A DNA stretch of 64,000 nucleotides from Pseudognaphalium luteoalbum (GCA_963422505.1 OY730196.1:55830320-55894319), one strand, 5' to 3'; positions 10,920 through 23,214 are shown, numbered from the stretch's first letter. The notes: a model not told the origin generated them from the letters alone. A program made the numbers and translations.

Positions 10920-12760
10920 AAAACTTGACGGCGCCCGAACAGTCAGGTTTTCTGAAGCTCTCTCCTCGTGAGGGGCGAGAGCCCGTCCCCGTCGTCAAGG
11001 GACTTGACCGGACAGTACCGAGCGCGCGTCGGTGGGTAAGTTTTAAATTTATAAAGAGCTGGGGACTCAATTTATAAGTACTACCTATCACACAGGGTGA
11101 GTAAGCAGTAAGTATAACTCGAGGTTGTTCTTAAATCGGAGCGAATTGAAACGAAGTGATGCCAAAGATAGAGTTTTGCTTTTAGGATGGATTTTGTGCA
11201 GATAGGTAGGTTTTGGGGGTTTTCTAACTTAATTAATTAATTAACTAAAGACAGGAAAAGTAAATAAGATAGAGAAGAATCGGTAGCTAGGTAGACAGAT
11301 AGAGAATTGCGGCGGTTGAAACTTCAATAATTAGTTGCGGGGATGATGCTTATTATAAAGATAATTAGGGACATTTTCAGTTAATAAACAGATGCATTAT
11401 GGGTGCAAACACTAGGACCCTACTCATTCTAGTTATGTACCAGAATTAGTATGTCACGAGACCTAGGCTATCGTGATTCTGATCAGAACAGGCTGCTCAA
11501 CCCCCCACACTATCTTTGTGGACAAGTGACCCTTGAAGGGTGCAGGAATAAGGTAACAGACTGCCACGCGGGTAATTCCGACCGTTCTTAACACCTAAAT
11601 GTAAATGCCATTTCCTAAACATGTTTAGATCATTAACTTGTTATTCTAAACTATCAGTTTTGTAGAGTCTAGGGGTTTTAAGAATCCTGAACCACTGCTG
11701 GGCTTGACTTTCATCTCCAGACTCATTCCTTACGTTTGATTAGTTCAACTACTTCTGTCATGATCTAGGCTCTCCTTTGCAATCAGTCATTCAGCCCTAG
11801 AAACACCAGCGGTGTACAATGCATACTCCTTCCACAGTGTACTAACCTAGGAACCGTTTACGATGTATAGCACTTAGACAATTCCACAGATTTGTGTAAC
11901 CAAGGATGTACTTGCGGTGTACTATGATATTTCCACAGCTTTTCATCCCTAGGTACATATACGGTGTACAATATCGAAGTGTTTCCATAGCTTCAGTTAC
12001 AGGGGTAGCCAGATGGTGTACTGTGCACTTCCACAGATATATTGGTTTCTAGGCCATATTCTAGGGTCTCTAGGTAATTCACAGTGTAGGCACAGACGGC
12101 TCTTTCCGGGGCGTTTGCCCAGTATTGCAGCCGGTTTATAGTGACATACACAGCTTATTTACTATAACACATATAACTTCCTACTGTACCTAGAGTTGAT
12201 CAGGTTCTAAGCCTAAAGTAGTAGTCACGCGAAGGACTGGAAAGGGTGATCCATAGCTAAGTCTAGATGCATGATAAGTTTAGACATAACAAATATAATA
12301 ATTCCCAATTATATAGATTTAAAGATTAATTCTACATCATCCCTACTTCTAACTATCTATATTTCAACAACCGCAACAGCATACTACTCAATAAACATGG
12401 CAATAACAGTAACATACATCATACAAACAGGCAGAAATAATTCGAACATAGTATAAGTATGAAAAGAGAGATATCACCAGTAAAATTGAGCAGAGTAACG
12501 GCTGAAAAGAAAAGGTCGAGTCTTGCACCAAGAATGCTTCTTATTACACCGTGATTATAATACCAGCTTTCTCTCTCTCCCTACTGCTAACCAACTAACT
12601 ATCTAACTCTCTCTCTAGAGAGAGAAACTCTAGAGAGAGAGAAACTATCTAAACTATTCTAGAGAGAGAGTAAAAATATAAAAATATAAGAAAACAAAGA
12701 TTTGAAGTGTGAAATGTGTGTGTAGAATGAGAGATGTCTTGGAATGATGAAATGAGGCTT

Positions 12761-12770
12761 GTATTTATAG
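12761..12770 (-). promoter_or_regulatory. J LTR TATA box (5' LTR copy)
   Basis: Minus strand CTATAAATAC, identical in context to the copy at 2781-2790. This is the copy that would drive the genomic RNA. Confidence 0.65.
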
Positions 12771-12852
12771 AGAACGCACAACCGTATCCAAACCTCAAAA
12801 CGCACAACCGTATCGCAAAGGCGAATAAAAATCAGATTTTTATCACCCAAAC

Positions 12853-13050
12853 GCACGATACGGCTAAGCTAGGATGAATATGGGTGAACTGCACCGTATA
12901 CGGCTGTGCATAGGGTGAATACGGCTGAACTGGACCATATACGGCTGTGCATAGGCCGTATACGGCCTGCACAGACCGTATACGGTCTAGGTCCAGCCGT
13001 ATACGGCCTGGACCAGCCGTATACGGCCTGGACCAGCCGTATGCTGGCCC
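12853..13050. repeat. GCCGTATACGGC palindrome array, second J LTR
   Basis: Same word array as 2886-3080, with the same order and spacing and a few base changes. Confidence 0.9.
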
Positions 13051-13412
13051 CTCGGTTCTTCGTTTCTTCGTTCGGGCGTAACTTTTTCGTCGTTTATCCG
13101 TTTTGAGCGTTCTTTATACCCACACGTTCGTATTTTCCTAGTGAAGAGAATGACATAAGTTAGAGGTCATAACTCGGAGCGTAGCTTAAAGTGCATTAAA
13201 ATGAGTGAACGGTGGAGTGATAAAGCAGTTTGGCCCAGTTTCTTACGTTTTTCATGCCATTTTTAGTGATTTTTCAAACATCGACTCCGTTTTGACTTAG
13301 TTGACAAAACTTTATGAATAATGTCCTTTTAAGTATGTTTTTGTTAACTTTGTGCCTAAAATGTGGAAGATAACGCACGTAAAAACATGACTTTTTACGT
13401 GTTATCAGCATG

Positions 13413-13735
13413 AGTGACCCACGTTTAACTCCTGGTAGACTTGGTCAATATACACAACGGTCAAATACGAATTAGTGACGTTTTACCCAGGATACCGAAT
13501 ATATCCTGGATCCTGATCATCCGGGATCCTGAATATCCAAGATCCTGAACATAAATTGACAAATAAATATTAGTAACATCTGATCCCGAGATACTTAACA
13601 TATCCGGGATCCTGACCATTTAAGTTCCTAATATATGTAAGATCCTGAATATATCCGTGATCATGAACCTATCTAAGATCCTGGATATAATTTTAAACAG
13701 TAACAACAGACTTCAGGATCCTATATCTTGACTAT
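13413..13735 (-). repeat. G 3' LTR, second part (resumes after J)
   Basis: Continues the flank broken at 954. Rich in GGATCCTGA and ATATCCGGGATCC words. The end is put before GCCCCAAACAATTGCCCCC, whose minus strand is purine-rich and could be the polypurine tract. That boundary is a guess. Confidence 0.35.
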
Positions 13736-15754
13736 AAAATTTAGCCCCAAACAATTGCCCCCAAGTTATGTTACCTTCAGGACTGTGATGGTGACACAAC
13801 TTCTTAAAAAGAGATTAAATAAGATAGGTGAAATATTACCGTGCATAGATAACCATACTACGTTGATTAGATTTATGATAAGTATAAACCCTTTCATACC
13901 TCATTTGCATGACTTCAGACTTCATAACGGCTTTGGTTACCCGTTCTTCGTCGAATTTTAATGAAAAACAGTAGAACGATTTCAAAAAGCGATAATCATA
14001 CCTGAATCGTGTATTTAATCTGTGACCAAGCTATCTTACTCCCAAATTGTACTCATGGCTTGGCGTAGCTTTTTCGGTTATCCAAAGCATCATGGATTTC
14101 CATGACCTTGATCATGACGTTTCTTCGAAAATCTCTACAAATCAACTATCTTCAGGATACCAAAGGGATGCCCCCATTCCTGTCAATGAAATACGTACTT
14201 GGGCTATGCCAATAATGAGGTTAACCTAACACGGTTAGCCATGGTGGTGTTCAACTGGTTTATGTTGACCACTTAGTCTTTTTGAGCCTTCCAATTTCCG
14301 CTTGTGGAACTTTTATTCAAGATAAGCTAATCCCGAGTGTGGATTGGCTTGATTTGACTCGTTACACTCCGTAATTTACGTGGATAACCCGTTAGAGTGT
14401 ATTGAACGACACTAAGGGTGGTGTGAATCGAATGGATACCATCTGAGGAGATGGTTTTCTTTGATGAGCAAGGCTCTAACTTGGATAATGAATGTGAGAA
14501 GAAAGAGAGAGAGAGAAAGAGAGCATATGGAGGCTCCTCTTGATTCTTGTTGAACAATCCGAAAAGATAGGCTCTCAGTGGTGAACAAAACTCACCGTGG
14601 ATGAAGGCAATGGAGAAAAAGAGAGCAAGAAGGCTGCCTTCTCATTTGATATATATTATCATCTTCTATTTATCTTGTATCTTCAGGACATTGGGGATAT
14701 TACCTCAATATATATTTAGAATTATCCCGTTCCTTGGATTCCAATATTTTAGGATCCTGAAACAGACCTTCAATAGCAAAATTTCTAAATAATGTCAGAA
14801 TCTTGAAAGGTTATTCAAGAAACTCAAAGAAGAAGGAAGCCAAAGAAACCAAGGCTACCAATTAGGATTTATATATCCTTTCTCCTCAAGATATTGAAGA
14901 GACTCCCTCAATACATATTTATTTTATACTGATAATCAGGATCCTGAAGAGATTCCCTCAGGATATAATTGAGATAATCCAGCTTTTAGGATACTGGGGA
15001 GGTTCCCCCATCACACGCTTACTTTACTTATACTTCTAGGATTCTGAGGAGATTCACTCAGAATATGCCGTATATAAAACGTATCGCAGGATAATAAAAA
15101 GATTCTTCCATTATAAAACTCTGATTCTTAGGATCCTAAGGAGATTCCCTCAGGATATACTTGGAATATGCAGATCTCAGGATAATTGGAAGATTCTCCC
15201 ATTATAGGATCTTAACTTCAGGATTCTGAGAAGATTTCCTCAGAATATCTTGAGACAACACCTAAGTAATCTTGAAATCAGTATTCCAACATTTTAGGAT
15301 CCTGCAATATACATCGGCTTGAGAAGCATATTAAAAACTATCAATGATGATGATTATATCCTGTAAAGTAACAATACCAAAGTAACGTGAAAACGTTACT
15401 AAGACTTTATGATGACACAATAGTGTCAAAGTCTTCCGAATAACCTGTAAACATTAAGATCATTTTAACGATCTTTGGCTCAGGATTCTTGTATCTTAAG
15501 ATCCTGAAACAAATCTTGATATGTTCAAAGAAGATATCAGGATCACTCTTGGAATAATCCAATGATCCTATAATATAACATTGTTAGAAGATTTTGATAA
15601 CATGAAACATTCATGTTATCTTCGTAATACCAAAATATTACAGTTTTTGTTTAACTTTTAAAACGACATAAGATCTGTTATAAATTTTAAGTCATGTAAA
15701 AATAATGTAATAATTTCTGTAAATGTCAAAACTTTTGAATAATGTGAGAACATT
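13736..15754 (-). other. G internal region, GGATCCTGA-rich, no gene
   Basis: About twenty GGATCCTGA or AGGATTCTGA words occur, mostly followed by AGATTC or AGATTCCCTCA, especially at 14750-15310. No reverse transcriptase, integrase or other pol motif was recognised on either strand. Small ORFs are judged to be chance. Confidence 0.6.
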
Positions 15755-15759
15755 ATAAC

Positions 15760-16208
15760 TGTTGGTGCATTTTGTGTGTCAGTCACTTGGTCAACATTTA
15801 TACTTGTCAAAGTCAATTAGTCTTAGTATGTGATGTGATTAGTGTGTATATGCGAGTCTGTAAATGAATAGTAAAATAGACAATATACACAATATACTGT
15901 AAATGCGACACAAAGCTTGTGTCACAAGGGTCACAATAGCGACACAAGTTGTGTCGCTAGTAGGTCTGAACATCTATAAATAGAGGAGTTAGAATTCATT
16001 TCAAGGTTGATCAAACCCTAGAGAGTGAGAGAGAGTTCGTGAGGTAGAGAGAAAGAGTCTGTAATAGATATACTTCAATTGTTAATACATATAACAGATT
16101 ATAGATATTGTGTTTGTTAATTGATTAAACGTTCAATATTCAATCGTTTGGATTCCGCACGTTCGATTGAAGTGACGATCTGATTAGGTCCGATACAGGG
16201 GTCCTACA
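15760..16208 (+). repeat. H 5' LTR
   Basis: TATA box CTATAAATAGAGG at about 15974-15986. A GCGACACAA...TTGTGTCGC inverted array lies just upstream at 15903-15960. Confidence 0.92.
15974..15982 (+). promoter_or_regulatory. H LTR TATA box
   Basis: CTATAAATA within a canonical plant LTR promoter context. The same box in the 3' LTR is at about 18909-18917. Confidence 0.7.
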
Positions 16209-16210
16209 AG

Positions 16211-16222
16211 TGGTATCAGAGA
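16211..16222 (+). other. H primer-binding site (tRNA-iMet type)
   Basis: TGGTATCAGAGA begins 2 nt after the LTR and matches the plant copia primer site TGGTATCAGAGC except at the last base. Confidence 0.85.
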
Positions 16223-16429
16223 TGTGAATCAGTTATTCAACAATTACGGATCATGATTTGAACGTTTTCGGTTTGATTCGCGAAGGTTTTATTGATTAAT
16301 CTTCGTTTCTGGGTTTAATTGCTTGAAGATTGTGTTTTCTAAAGGTGTTTTCTGGGTTAGTTCGTCGATCGGTTTTCGAAAATCCTTAGGGTTTCAAAAA
16401 ATTTCGATTTTAGGGTTTTGGAATCTGCC

Positions 16430-16640
16430 CAGCGCCGTTTTTGCGACACAACCTGTGACACAAGATTTGTGTCGCTAATTAGGGTTTCCTATTTTGCGAC
16501 ACAAGCTCGCAACATAGTGTGCGACATAACCTGCGACACAACCCTTGTGTCTCACCATTATTCATTGCGACACATCTTTTGTGTCCTATTACTGTAAACT
16601 GCGACATAAAGTTGAGACACAAACATTAAGTCGCTAACAC
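16430..16640 (+). repeat. GCGACACAA word array in the H leader
   Basis: About ten GCGACACAA, GCGACATAA or TTGTGTCGC words occur between the primer site and where gag would start. The same word is found in the H LTRs, in the C LTR and before the C third ORF. Confidence 0.8.
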
Positions 16641-18694
16641 CTGACCAAGGCAAAAAAAACAAAAACGTTTTTTGGCGGGAAAGAGTTTTTTGGCGGGAAA
16701 GGTCGCGAAAAATTTTGTGTTTCCAAATTTTGTTCATAGACTTAAAACTGTTCAATTTTAGCCTGAAAAAAGTTTCATTTTACCCGGGCATTCTTGGACA
16801 TTTTCGGTTGAATTTTTAGCGGGAAATTCGCGAAAAACTTGTAGTACCAAATTTTGATTCCAAAAACAAATCATCCAAACCTAAACAGGTTTGGAAACCA
16901 AAATCCACAAACAACACGTCTATGAAATCATCTGAGTTTTCAAAATATCATAAACTCATGGATGTGATGATTATGGATGATAATGGACAACTCGAGTTTA
17001 TCAAGGTTTGGGTGTCCCATAAACTTTAATGTTTGATTGTTTGTGGTGATACAGTCAGTTTCTTGTTAGCCAATATTTTTTGGTGACTGCATGGATGTGG
17101 GTATTGTTAGAAGAATGATGACTGGAATGATGAAATTTCTGAAGTTCAGGTGGTTAAAGTGCTAAAAAGGCATTTGATGTGACTTGATATGTGATTTTGA
17201 AACTTTTATTTTGGAATCTTTTATTTGTTAGAATTGCAACAGCCATTCTTTGTACTTTTTAGTATCAAAGAAATGCAATGTTGCGAAATATCTTAAATCA
17301 AAAATTATAAAAATATGTTTAATGTTTAAGGGGAGTACCTTTGAATTGGAATTTTGAAAAGAATTTGCTGTTCAGGGGGAGTAATTAAAATTCTGATTTT
17401 TGGATCAGAAATGTGAACAGCAAGATTCTTATTCCTCAAAAAGATATTGGATTGTGTTTGTAAAAAACATGGGAAATGATTGTACATCAGATGACATGCA
17501 CAAAATGGAAATTTTAAGGTTTATGTTTGATGTGTCAGTAGGTTCATCTGGCATGTTTAAAATAGCTTTTATAAATATTAGCTTCATCATATGATGTACT
17601 GGTAGGCATGATACACACCGGTTTCTGGGTTCTTAAGAAGTAATTCTAATACGTATCTATGATCTTGTGGTAAACACCATATGATGTACGACTAAATGTC
17701 TTAATTCCTTAACGTAGCATGACATATTTCTATACCTAAGGTTTATCTGAAATCATTTGGGGGTCTATACTGATTGTTTCCTCTGTTATACGTAAGTACA
17801 GACCTTGTCTCAATTAGTATATGCTTAAAAGTTAAGCAAACGCAAGTCAATGAACTTGAAAAAGTCTTAAATCATAAGATACCTAACAAGGTCACCAAAA
17901 TGGTTTGACCAAGTCTGGTTTTGCTTACACCTGAATCAAGTTATGTCGCTTTGTTGTACATTTGTACAGACCTGTCACCGCTGACTTGATTCTTAAAAAT
18001 GATACTCTTATATTCTTTCTGGATTCGGAAGCTATGCTCATGTTTGGGTTACAGGGGTATGTCATAGGTGGGAACCACAGAGAAATATTCATACTAACAA
18101 TAAAAGGTTAACTCACAGACCCGGATGTAACGTGTTTATGTGGATAAACAATACCAGTAATCAATTTGAAATAATTTTTATAAAAGGTGTTTTAAGTGTG
18201 CTAAGTAAATTTAAAGTGGACAAATATACTGATAATCGAAATAACACTTACTATTTCTTATTAATTGCATGTTGGCCTGATATGATCTCTAAGCAGACCT
18301 AAAACAATCCTATCCCCAAATTTATTTTAATCTTTGTTCTTTACTTTTGTTTATTAAAGAAAAATACAAAAAGATTTTATTGTTATATTATTTTCTTCAA
18401 TATCACATATCTTGTTAAAGTCAAATACTGAAGATGTAAAGGATGTCAGTTATTCTCCAAAGACTGTGAAGATAAATTCTATTGGAGAATCTGCTGATGA
18501 TTGAGAGATGGTCACATAGTTTGAAGATCTTATTGTATGATAAATGTGTGTCAGTCACATGAATCAGGACATCAAGATTGTTTGAAGACCATGCTATCTC
18601 GATGGGGGAGTTTCTGATTGCTGATGACATGAAGGAGTTTGTTGGTGAAGACTAATTGAAACTTATTTGACCAAGCTGCTGACATGGGGGAGTT
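16641..18694 (+). other. H internal DNA without genes; conserved post-pol block
   Basis: No gag, pol or third ORF is present. From about 17236 to 18330 the sequence aligns with the reverse complement of 58600-59520 in C. Examples are ATGTACTGGTAGGCATGATA, GGGGGT..ATACTGATTGTTTC, and GTTTTGCTTACACCTGAATC. Four GGGGGAGT-like tracts occur (17330, 17375, 18603, 18684), only the last adjoining the LTR. Confidence 0.75.
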
Positions 18695-19143
18695 TGTTGG
18701 TGCATTTTGTGTGTCAGTCACTTGGTCAACATTTGTACTTGTCAAAGTCAATTAGTCTTAGTATGTGATGTGATTAGTGTGTATATGCGAGTCTGTAAAT
18801 GAATAGTGAAATAGACAATATACACAATATACTGCTCATGCGACACAAAGCTTGTGTCGTAAGGGTCACAATAGTGACACAAGTTGTGTCGCTAGTAGGT
18901 CTGAACATATATAAATAGAGGAGTTAGAATTCATTTCAAGGTTGATCAAACCCTAGAGAGTGAGAGAGAGTTCGTGAGGCAGAGAGAAAGAGTCTGTAAT
19001 CGATATACTTCAATTGTCAATACATACAACATATTATAGATATTGTGTTTGTTAATTGATTAAACGTTCAATATTCAATCGTTTGGATTCCAAACGTTCG
19101 ATTGAAGTGACGATCTGATTAGGTCCGGTACAGGGGTCCTACA
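18695..19143 (+). repeat. H 3' LTR
   Basis: Direct repeat of 15760-16208, directly followed by the target duplication ATAAC. Confidence 0.92.
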
Positions 19144-19159
19144 ATAACAATCATAATCT

Positions 19160-19560
19160 TTAGATTAAATCTAAAAAATATTTTGGTAATATGATAATAT
19201 TACAACCATTTGAATCTTTTACGGCCTACACCAATAGAAATATTTTGGTAATGTGTAAAACATTACAAATCTTAAGGAAAACTTTTGATAAATCAATTTT
19301 CGTGATATGTAAATGCCAAACCATTTGGTAATGTGAAAACATTACAACCGTTTGATTCGTGGGCCAAGCCATTTGAGACATGAATATGCCTAACCAATTG
19401 GTAATGTGAAAACATTACAAACCTTGCGTAATAGATAATGTAAAAACATTACAAGCCTTGTATACTTAGTGACGTGAATACGCCAAAACCTTAGGTAATG
19501 TGAAAACATTACAAACCTTAGAGTGATGTGAAAACGACACAAACCTTAGGTCGACACATC
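19160..19560. repeat. Array of GTAATGTGAAAACATTAC hairpin words
   Basis: At least six copies of an interrupted palindrome, GTAATGT followed by GAAA or similar and ACATTAC, recur about every 50-70 bp. Related copies are at 15378-15400 and 15735-15755, on the other side of H. They belong to G. Confidence 0.8.
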
Positions 19561-21239
19561 TAGTGCACATCAATGTCGACAATCGGAAGAGTTTGATTTA
19601 TAGGCCAATGGAAATGAAGTTGTCGGGTACTAGAGGCATCACCGATTCCCTAACCGTGGCACTATAATCAAACATCGTGCACACCGGCGAGGTGTCAAAA
19701 CCCTATTCTTAGAGAGGTGTTTATGTGCCCGCAAACCTCTAAACCTTAGAGAACCGCTGGGATTCTTAACGGAGGAGAGGTGGCCAACCCCTAATCTTCA
19801 TTCCATGATCCTTAAATGCATGAACTACAACAAATACAAGATCTTGGGTAAAGGTGGGTGTTAGTTTGCCTAACACTCATCCGATGCTTAAGTCAGTGTC
19901 ATATTCGAATGAAAATAATAATTATGAAAGATTTTCATTCATATATTAATATATAATTATGATACACACATACATATATAGTAAAGAATATAAAAATTAA
20001 TAAAAATTTAAGGATCATAGGTGTACCTTTTTATGTTGAATATAAATACTCAACTTACACATAATAGAGTTTCAGGTGAATAGCATTTCAGGATCTTGAA
20101 AGTAGTTCTCCATCAACATGGCCCCGTTTTCCAGCATCTACTCCAATCAAACATTGTTCACAGATAGATAATTGGATGCATCAGTTCTGAATGTTTCCAT
20201 GTATGCCCCCGGGATAGTTTCCACAAATTCCTTCGTGCATATCCTTCAGTTTTACTTATGCTTCAGGATGCTTAAAATATCGAAACAATAATGATCCTTC
20301 TGCAAAAAAATTTAATGATTGACTACGTCTATGATCCTGACTTGCCCCCAGAACCTGATGTGTCCAATTATCCTCAAACTCAAGATCACCAACATAGCAT
20401 CAGTAGAAGATCCCGAAGTTACCTGCAGAATCTTAAAGCATATCCAAATATAAAACTAGTCTAACTATTCTTAGGGCATATTTCCAATGATGATTAGTAA
20501 CTATCATACACCTATATATTTTATACTGACATCCTTAGTTAATTTTAACCTTCAGTTGATGTTTCGTAATCTATTTCACTATTGGTACTTTAAAATTTAC
20601 AATCAACATCATGTCGCATGTCATACCTTTGAGGTGATTTTGATGCCATATCTTAACCTAACTAAGCATATTGTATCCATATTTTATTTTAAAGATCGCT
20701 AGTAAAGTTTACTCAAAACATAAAGTTTTATCATATTTCTACAATCTCGTTATAGGATTATAAACATCTAATTTCCGAGATCATTTAGTTATTCTAAGTG
20801 ACATTCTTGGTTTTTATATTTAGTAGATGATTAATCTTATCATGCATAGATTGTGTTTCGAGATAACCAATGCAAACATAAATTTTTTAAGATAAGAGTA
20901 CCTGACATCAGCATCTAGTAGACTTTTGCTTAAGTAATAGATAAGAAGTAGCTGACCTTTCAGGATCTTTAACTTATGCAGCATCATTCAAATTTTGGGA
21001 TACCACCACGTTTACGAGTAATGATTTAGCGATTAGATTTGTATTCCACCACCACATTCGCCAAGATCAGGAATCTCGCTTCCTTGAACATATCAGCACA
21101 CAATAACATTTGTCCTATCCTTTTCCACCCTAGGATCCTCAGAATGGAGTCGCACTTATTTGATACCTTATCTGATTGTAGCCAAGATATCCCATGCCTT
21201 TTTCCCTTGATTGCTATGCTGACGGAGGCTTGGTAGTAG
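19561..21239 (-). other. G internal region, no recognisable gene
   Basis: No coding region is supported. GGATCCTGA-type words continue, and CCCCC stretches occur at 20211 and 20345. The pol core expected here (RT, RNase H, integrase) could not be recognised and seems deleted or decayed. Confidence 0.55.
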
Positions 21240-21620
21240 ATTTTGTTGATGTTGTGTAGCAATCCTTCACTTCTTGTTGATCGCTATTGATCTTAACTAC
21301 CCCTCAAGGAGAAGGTGGCTTAACACATTGATGATATGTTGAGGGCACGACTTTCATATCATGAATCCAGGGTCTACCTACAATAATGTTATAGCAAGAT
21401 AGAGAATACATGATATAAAATTTTCACATAGAATTTACCCCCTTGATGGAAATAAGTAGCCTGATTTCTCCTACGGTATCATTGACTTCTCTGTTGAATC
21501 CTACAAGTATGATGGAGTTCGTGAAGATCTCTAATTGGGATCCCCATCTTCTGGTTTTATCAACAACGGTACCGATGTTGAATAATTCGCAGCTTCAAGC
21601 TTCTCTCCACATTCAAACTT
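21240..21620 (-). pseudogene. Remnant of G protease region (Tat-type)
   Basis: Minus-strand translation shows LVGFNREVNDTVGEIRL and, in the same relative order, YNIIVGRPWIHDMKVVPSTY, followed by a stop where the family usually has tryptophan. This is the conserved C-terminal end of the aspartic protease domain in Tat-like gypsy elements. The upstream part with the active-site aspartate is not readable. Frames are broken by stops and at least one shift, so no active enzyme is encoded. Confidence 0.75.
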
Positions 21621-22019
21621 TTTGCGTTCTATTCCTCTTTTAGTCACTATATAGCCATAGATCTTTATTGCCCCCACTTCAAAGTGACATTTAATAGGAT
21701 GGAGCTTCATGTTGTACTCCTAGTCACTACTTGGATATCGCGTTAACTATCCTTTGGTAGGTAGCACCTGCATTGTTAGGACCAAATGGTATAACAATAT
21801 GATAATATATACATGTAGGGGTTATGAATGCAGTATCCTCTGGTTAAATGATTTCATCTAAACTTGCTGAAATCCTGACGATGCATCATAAAAGTGAGGA
21901 TCCCGTAACCAGACATAGCATTTACCATTGGATCTCCAAACGATGAGGATCCTGTACATCTTCCTTATCACCTTCACCAAATATTACTAATTTCTCGTCT
22001 TTTAGAGTTGTGGTCCTTA

Positions 22020-23120
22020 TTGGCTTGTATTGCTTTTCTGTTTTTGCCTCCTTAGCATGTTTCTTCGGGATCCCTGAAAGATCCTTTTGACTGCCGAAGA
22101 GTTCTCCAAATATCCCTTGTTCAACAAATATCTTATCTCCTTTCTAAAAGTCAGACAATCCTCCGTAAAATGACTGAAATCTTCATGAAAGATACACCAC
22201 TCGGAGTCATGCTTCCCTCCAGTATTTTACCATTTGTTTTCGGCCACCTCACTTTGTTCCCTAAATCTTGCATTGCGCATACTAAACCTGCAACATCAAC
22301 AGAGAAATCACAATCAATTTTCTTAGGATACTTTCATTGCCCTCTGCAACTGCGTTGTTCTTGTGATCCTCGTTCCTTGAGTACGGATTGACCCTTTTTG
22401 ACCTATACGATGGTGATTTCACCTTCCTGTTTGGTTTATCATAAGTGGATGAAACTCCAATCCTTTTATGGATCACAACATCCTCTTCCATCCTAATAAA
22501 CATCAAAGCCCTATTTTTAACCTCATCTAGGTTCCCGCATGGGTTTATAACAAGATCCTGATAAAATGGAGAATCTCTTTTGATCCCCATCTTGAAAGCT
22601 CGCACGACAGTTGACATATCCAGATTAGTAAATATGTTACCATCATTTGGGATCCTGGATCATGATCCTTTATTGTGGAGATCCATGTAGCATACACTGG
22701 ATTTGGGATTCCAGTAGTTCCTTGCACAGCAATGAAATCTCCTCTAATACTTGCAGATGCTGAAGTGCTGGAATCCAGGATCCTGCCCCGAACAGGAGTA
22801 GTATCCTGATTAGTAGGAGTGTTGACTCTTCTCCTCAAGATTTCGATATTCTTTTTCAGGGCCTCATTACTCTGTTCCACACGTCCTAATTGCTCTTTCA
22901 CCTGTGAAAACAAAGCCATAATATTCCTGTTAGAAATAATAACGGGATCCTGATCTGTGATCCCGGATCCTGAAAAGGTGGATCCTGCGAAAGTCGTCCT
23001 CCTATAGATATTCTCTGGTCCCCTTTTTGATGACGAAGGAGGGGAAGCAGGAGGTAGATTAGTCATCACAGATGTCAATGATGGCACAACAGAAGATGTA
23101 GGTCATCCTTGTGTCGACAT
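22020..23120 (-). pseudogene. G gag (Tat-like gypsy), broken
   Basis: The likely start is the ATG at 23120-23118 (MSTQG), followed by a TGA at codon 6. The frame then runs 23087 to 22545 and contains a heptad-like segment (VKEQLGRVEQSNEALKKNIE). A frameshift near 22620-22660 leads into 22617-22282, with the typical Tat gag stretch FKMGIKRDSPFYQDLVINPC followed by LDEVKNRALMFIRMEED. Further downstream, in changing frames, AMQDLGNKVRWP, a HEDFSHFTEDC-like string and YLLNKGYLE match the usual end of Tat gag. The protein would bind the genomic RNA and build the particle; this copy cannot. Confidence 0.8.
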
Positions 23121-23192
23121 TTTTGACAAAAACCTTTGAAAAAGTGATTTAACAAGGATTTTAACAAGAATTTGATTAAGAAAAGCACCACT

Positions 23193-23213
23193 TGCCCCAC
23201 GGTAGGCGCTAAA
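23193..23213 (-). other. G primer-binding region
   Basis: Minus strand TTAGCGCCTACCGTGGGGC begins 2-3 nt after the LTR end (AAAACA). It resembles the GGCGCCCACCGTGGGG motif adjoining the 5' LTR of many plant gypsy elements. Confidence 0.6.
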
Positions 23214-23214
23214 C

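Larger units (their letters stand above)
955..13407 (-). mobile_element. Large-LTR, Athila-like gypsy retrotransposon J without pol
   Basis: Two near-identical LTRs of about 2.48 kb (955-3441 and 10926-13407) start TG, end CA, and are flanked by the 5-bp duplication GCATG. The minus-strand primer site at 10902-10919 matches the 3' end of plant tRNA-Asp with one mismatch, as in the Athila group. Coding traces on the minus strand are a gag-position ORF (10689-9393) and an Athila ORF-1-like third ORF (7632-5668). No protease, reverse transcriptase or integrase is visible, so it must depend on other elements. By-eye comparison of the LTRs gives about 40 substitutions, mostly transitions, plus two small indels, the lowest divergence of the elements here. 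Confidence 0.9.
10926..13407 (-). repeat. J 5' LTR
   Basis: Direct repeat of 955-3441, about 98% identical by eye. Relative to the other copy it has a 9-bp insertion near 12675 and lacks 13 bp near 12790. The TATA box is at 12761-12770 and the palindrome array at 12853-13050. The target duplication GCATG follows at 13408-13412. Confidence 0.93.
15760..19143 (+). mobile_element. Non-autonomous Ty1/copia retrotransposon H
   Basis: Two 449-bp LTRs (15760-16208 and 18695-19143) start TGTTGGTGCA, end CCTACA and are flanked by the perfect duplication ATAAC (15755-15759 and 19144-19148). The primer site TGGTATCAGAG follows the 5' LTR, and a purine tract ATGGGGGAG precedes the 3' LTR. The 2.5-kb interior has no gag or pol. 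It keeps a leader with GCGACACAA words and a block (about 17236-18330) clearly related to the post-pol DNA of C. By eye the LTRs differ at about 4% of sites. Confidence 0.92.

Noticed and set aside
16211..16222. tRNA-like matches at TGGTATCAGAGC sites (16211, 35245, 37936, 53868, 60239)
   Set aside because: Each is a primer-binding site beside an LTR, only about 12 nt, with no tRNA cloverleaf around it.
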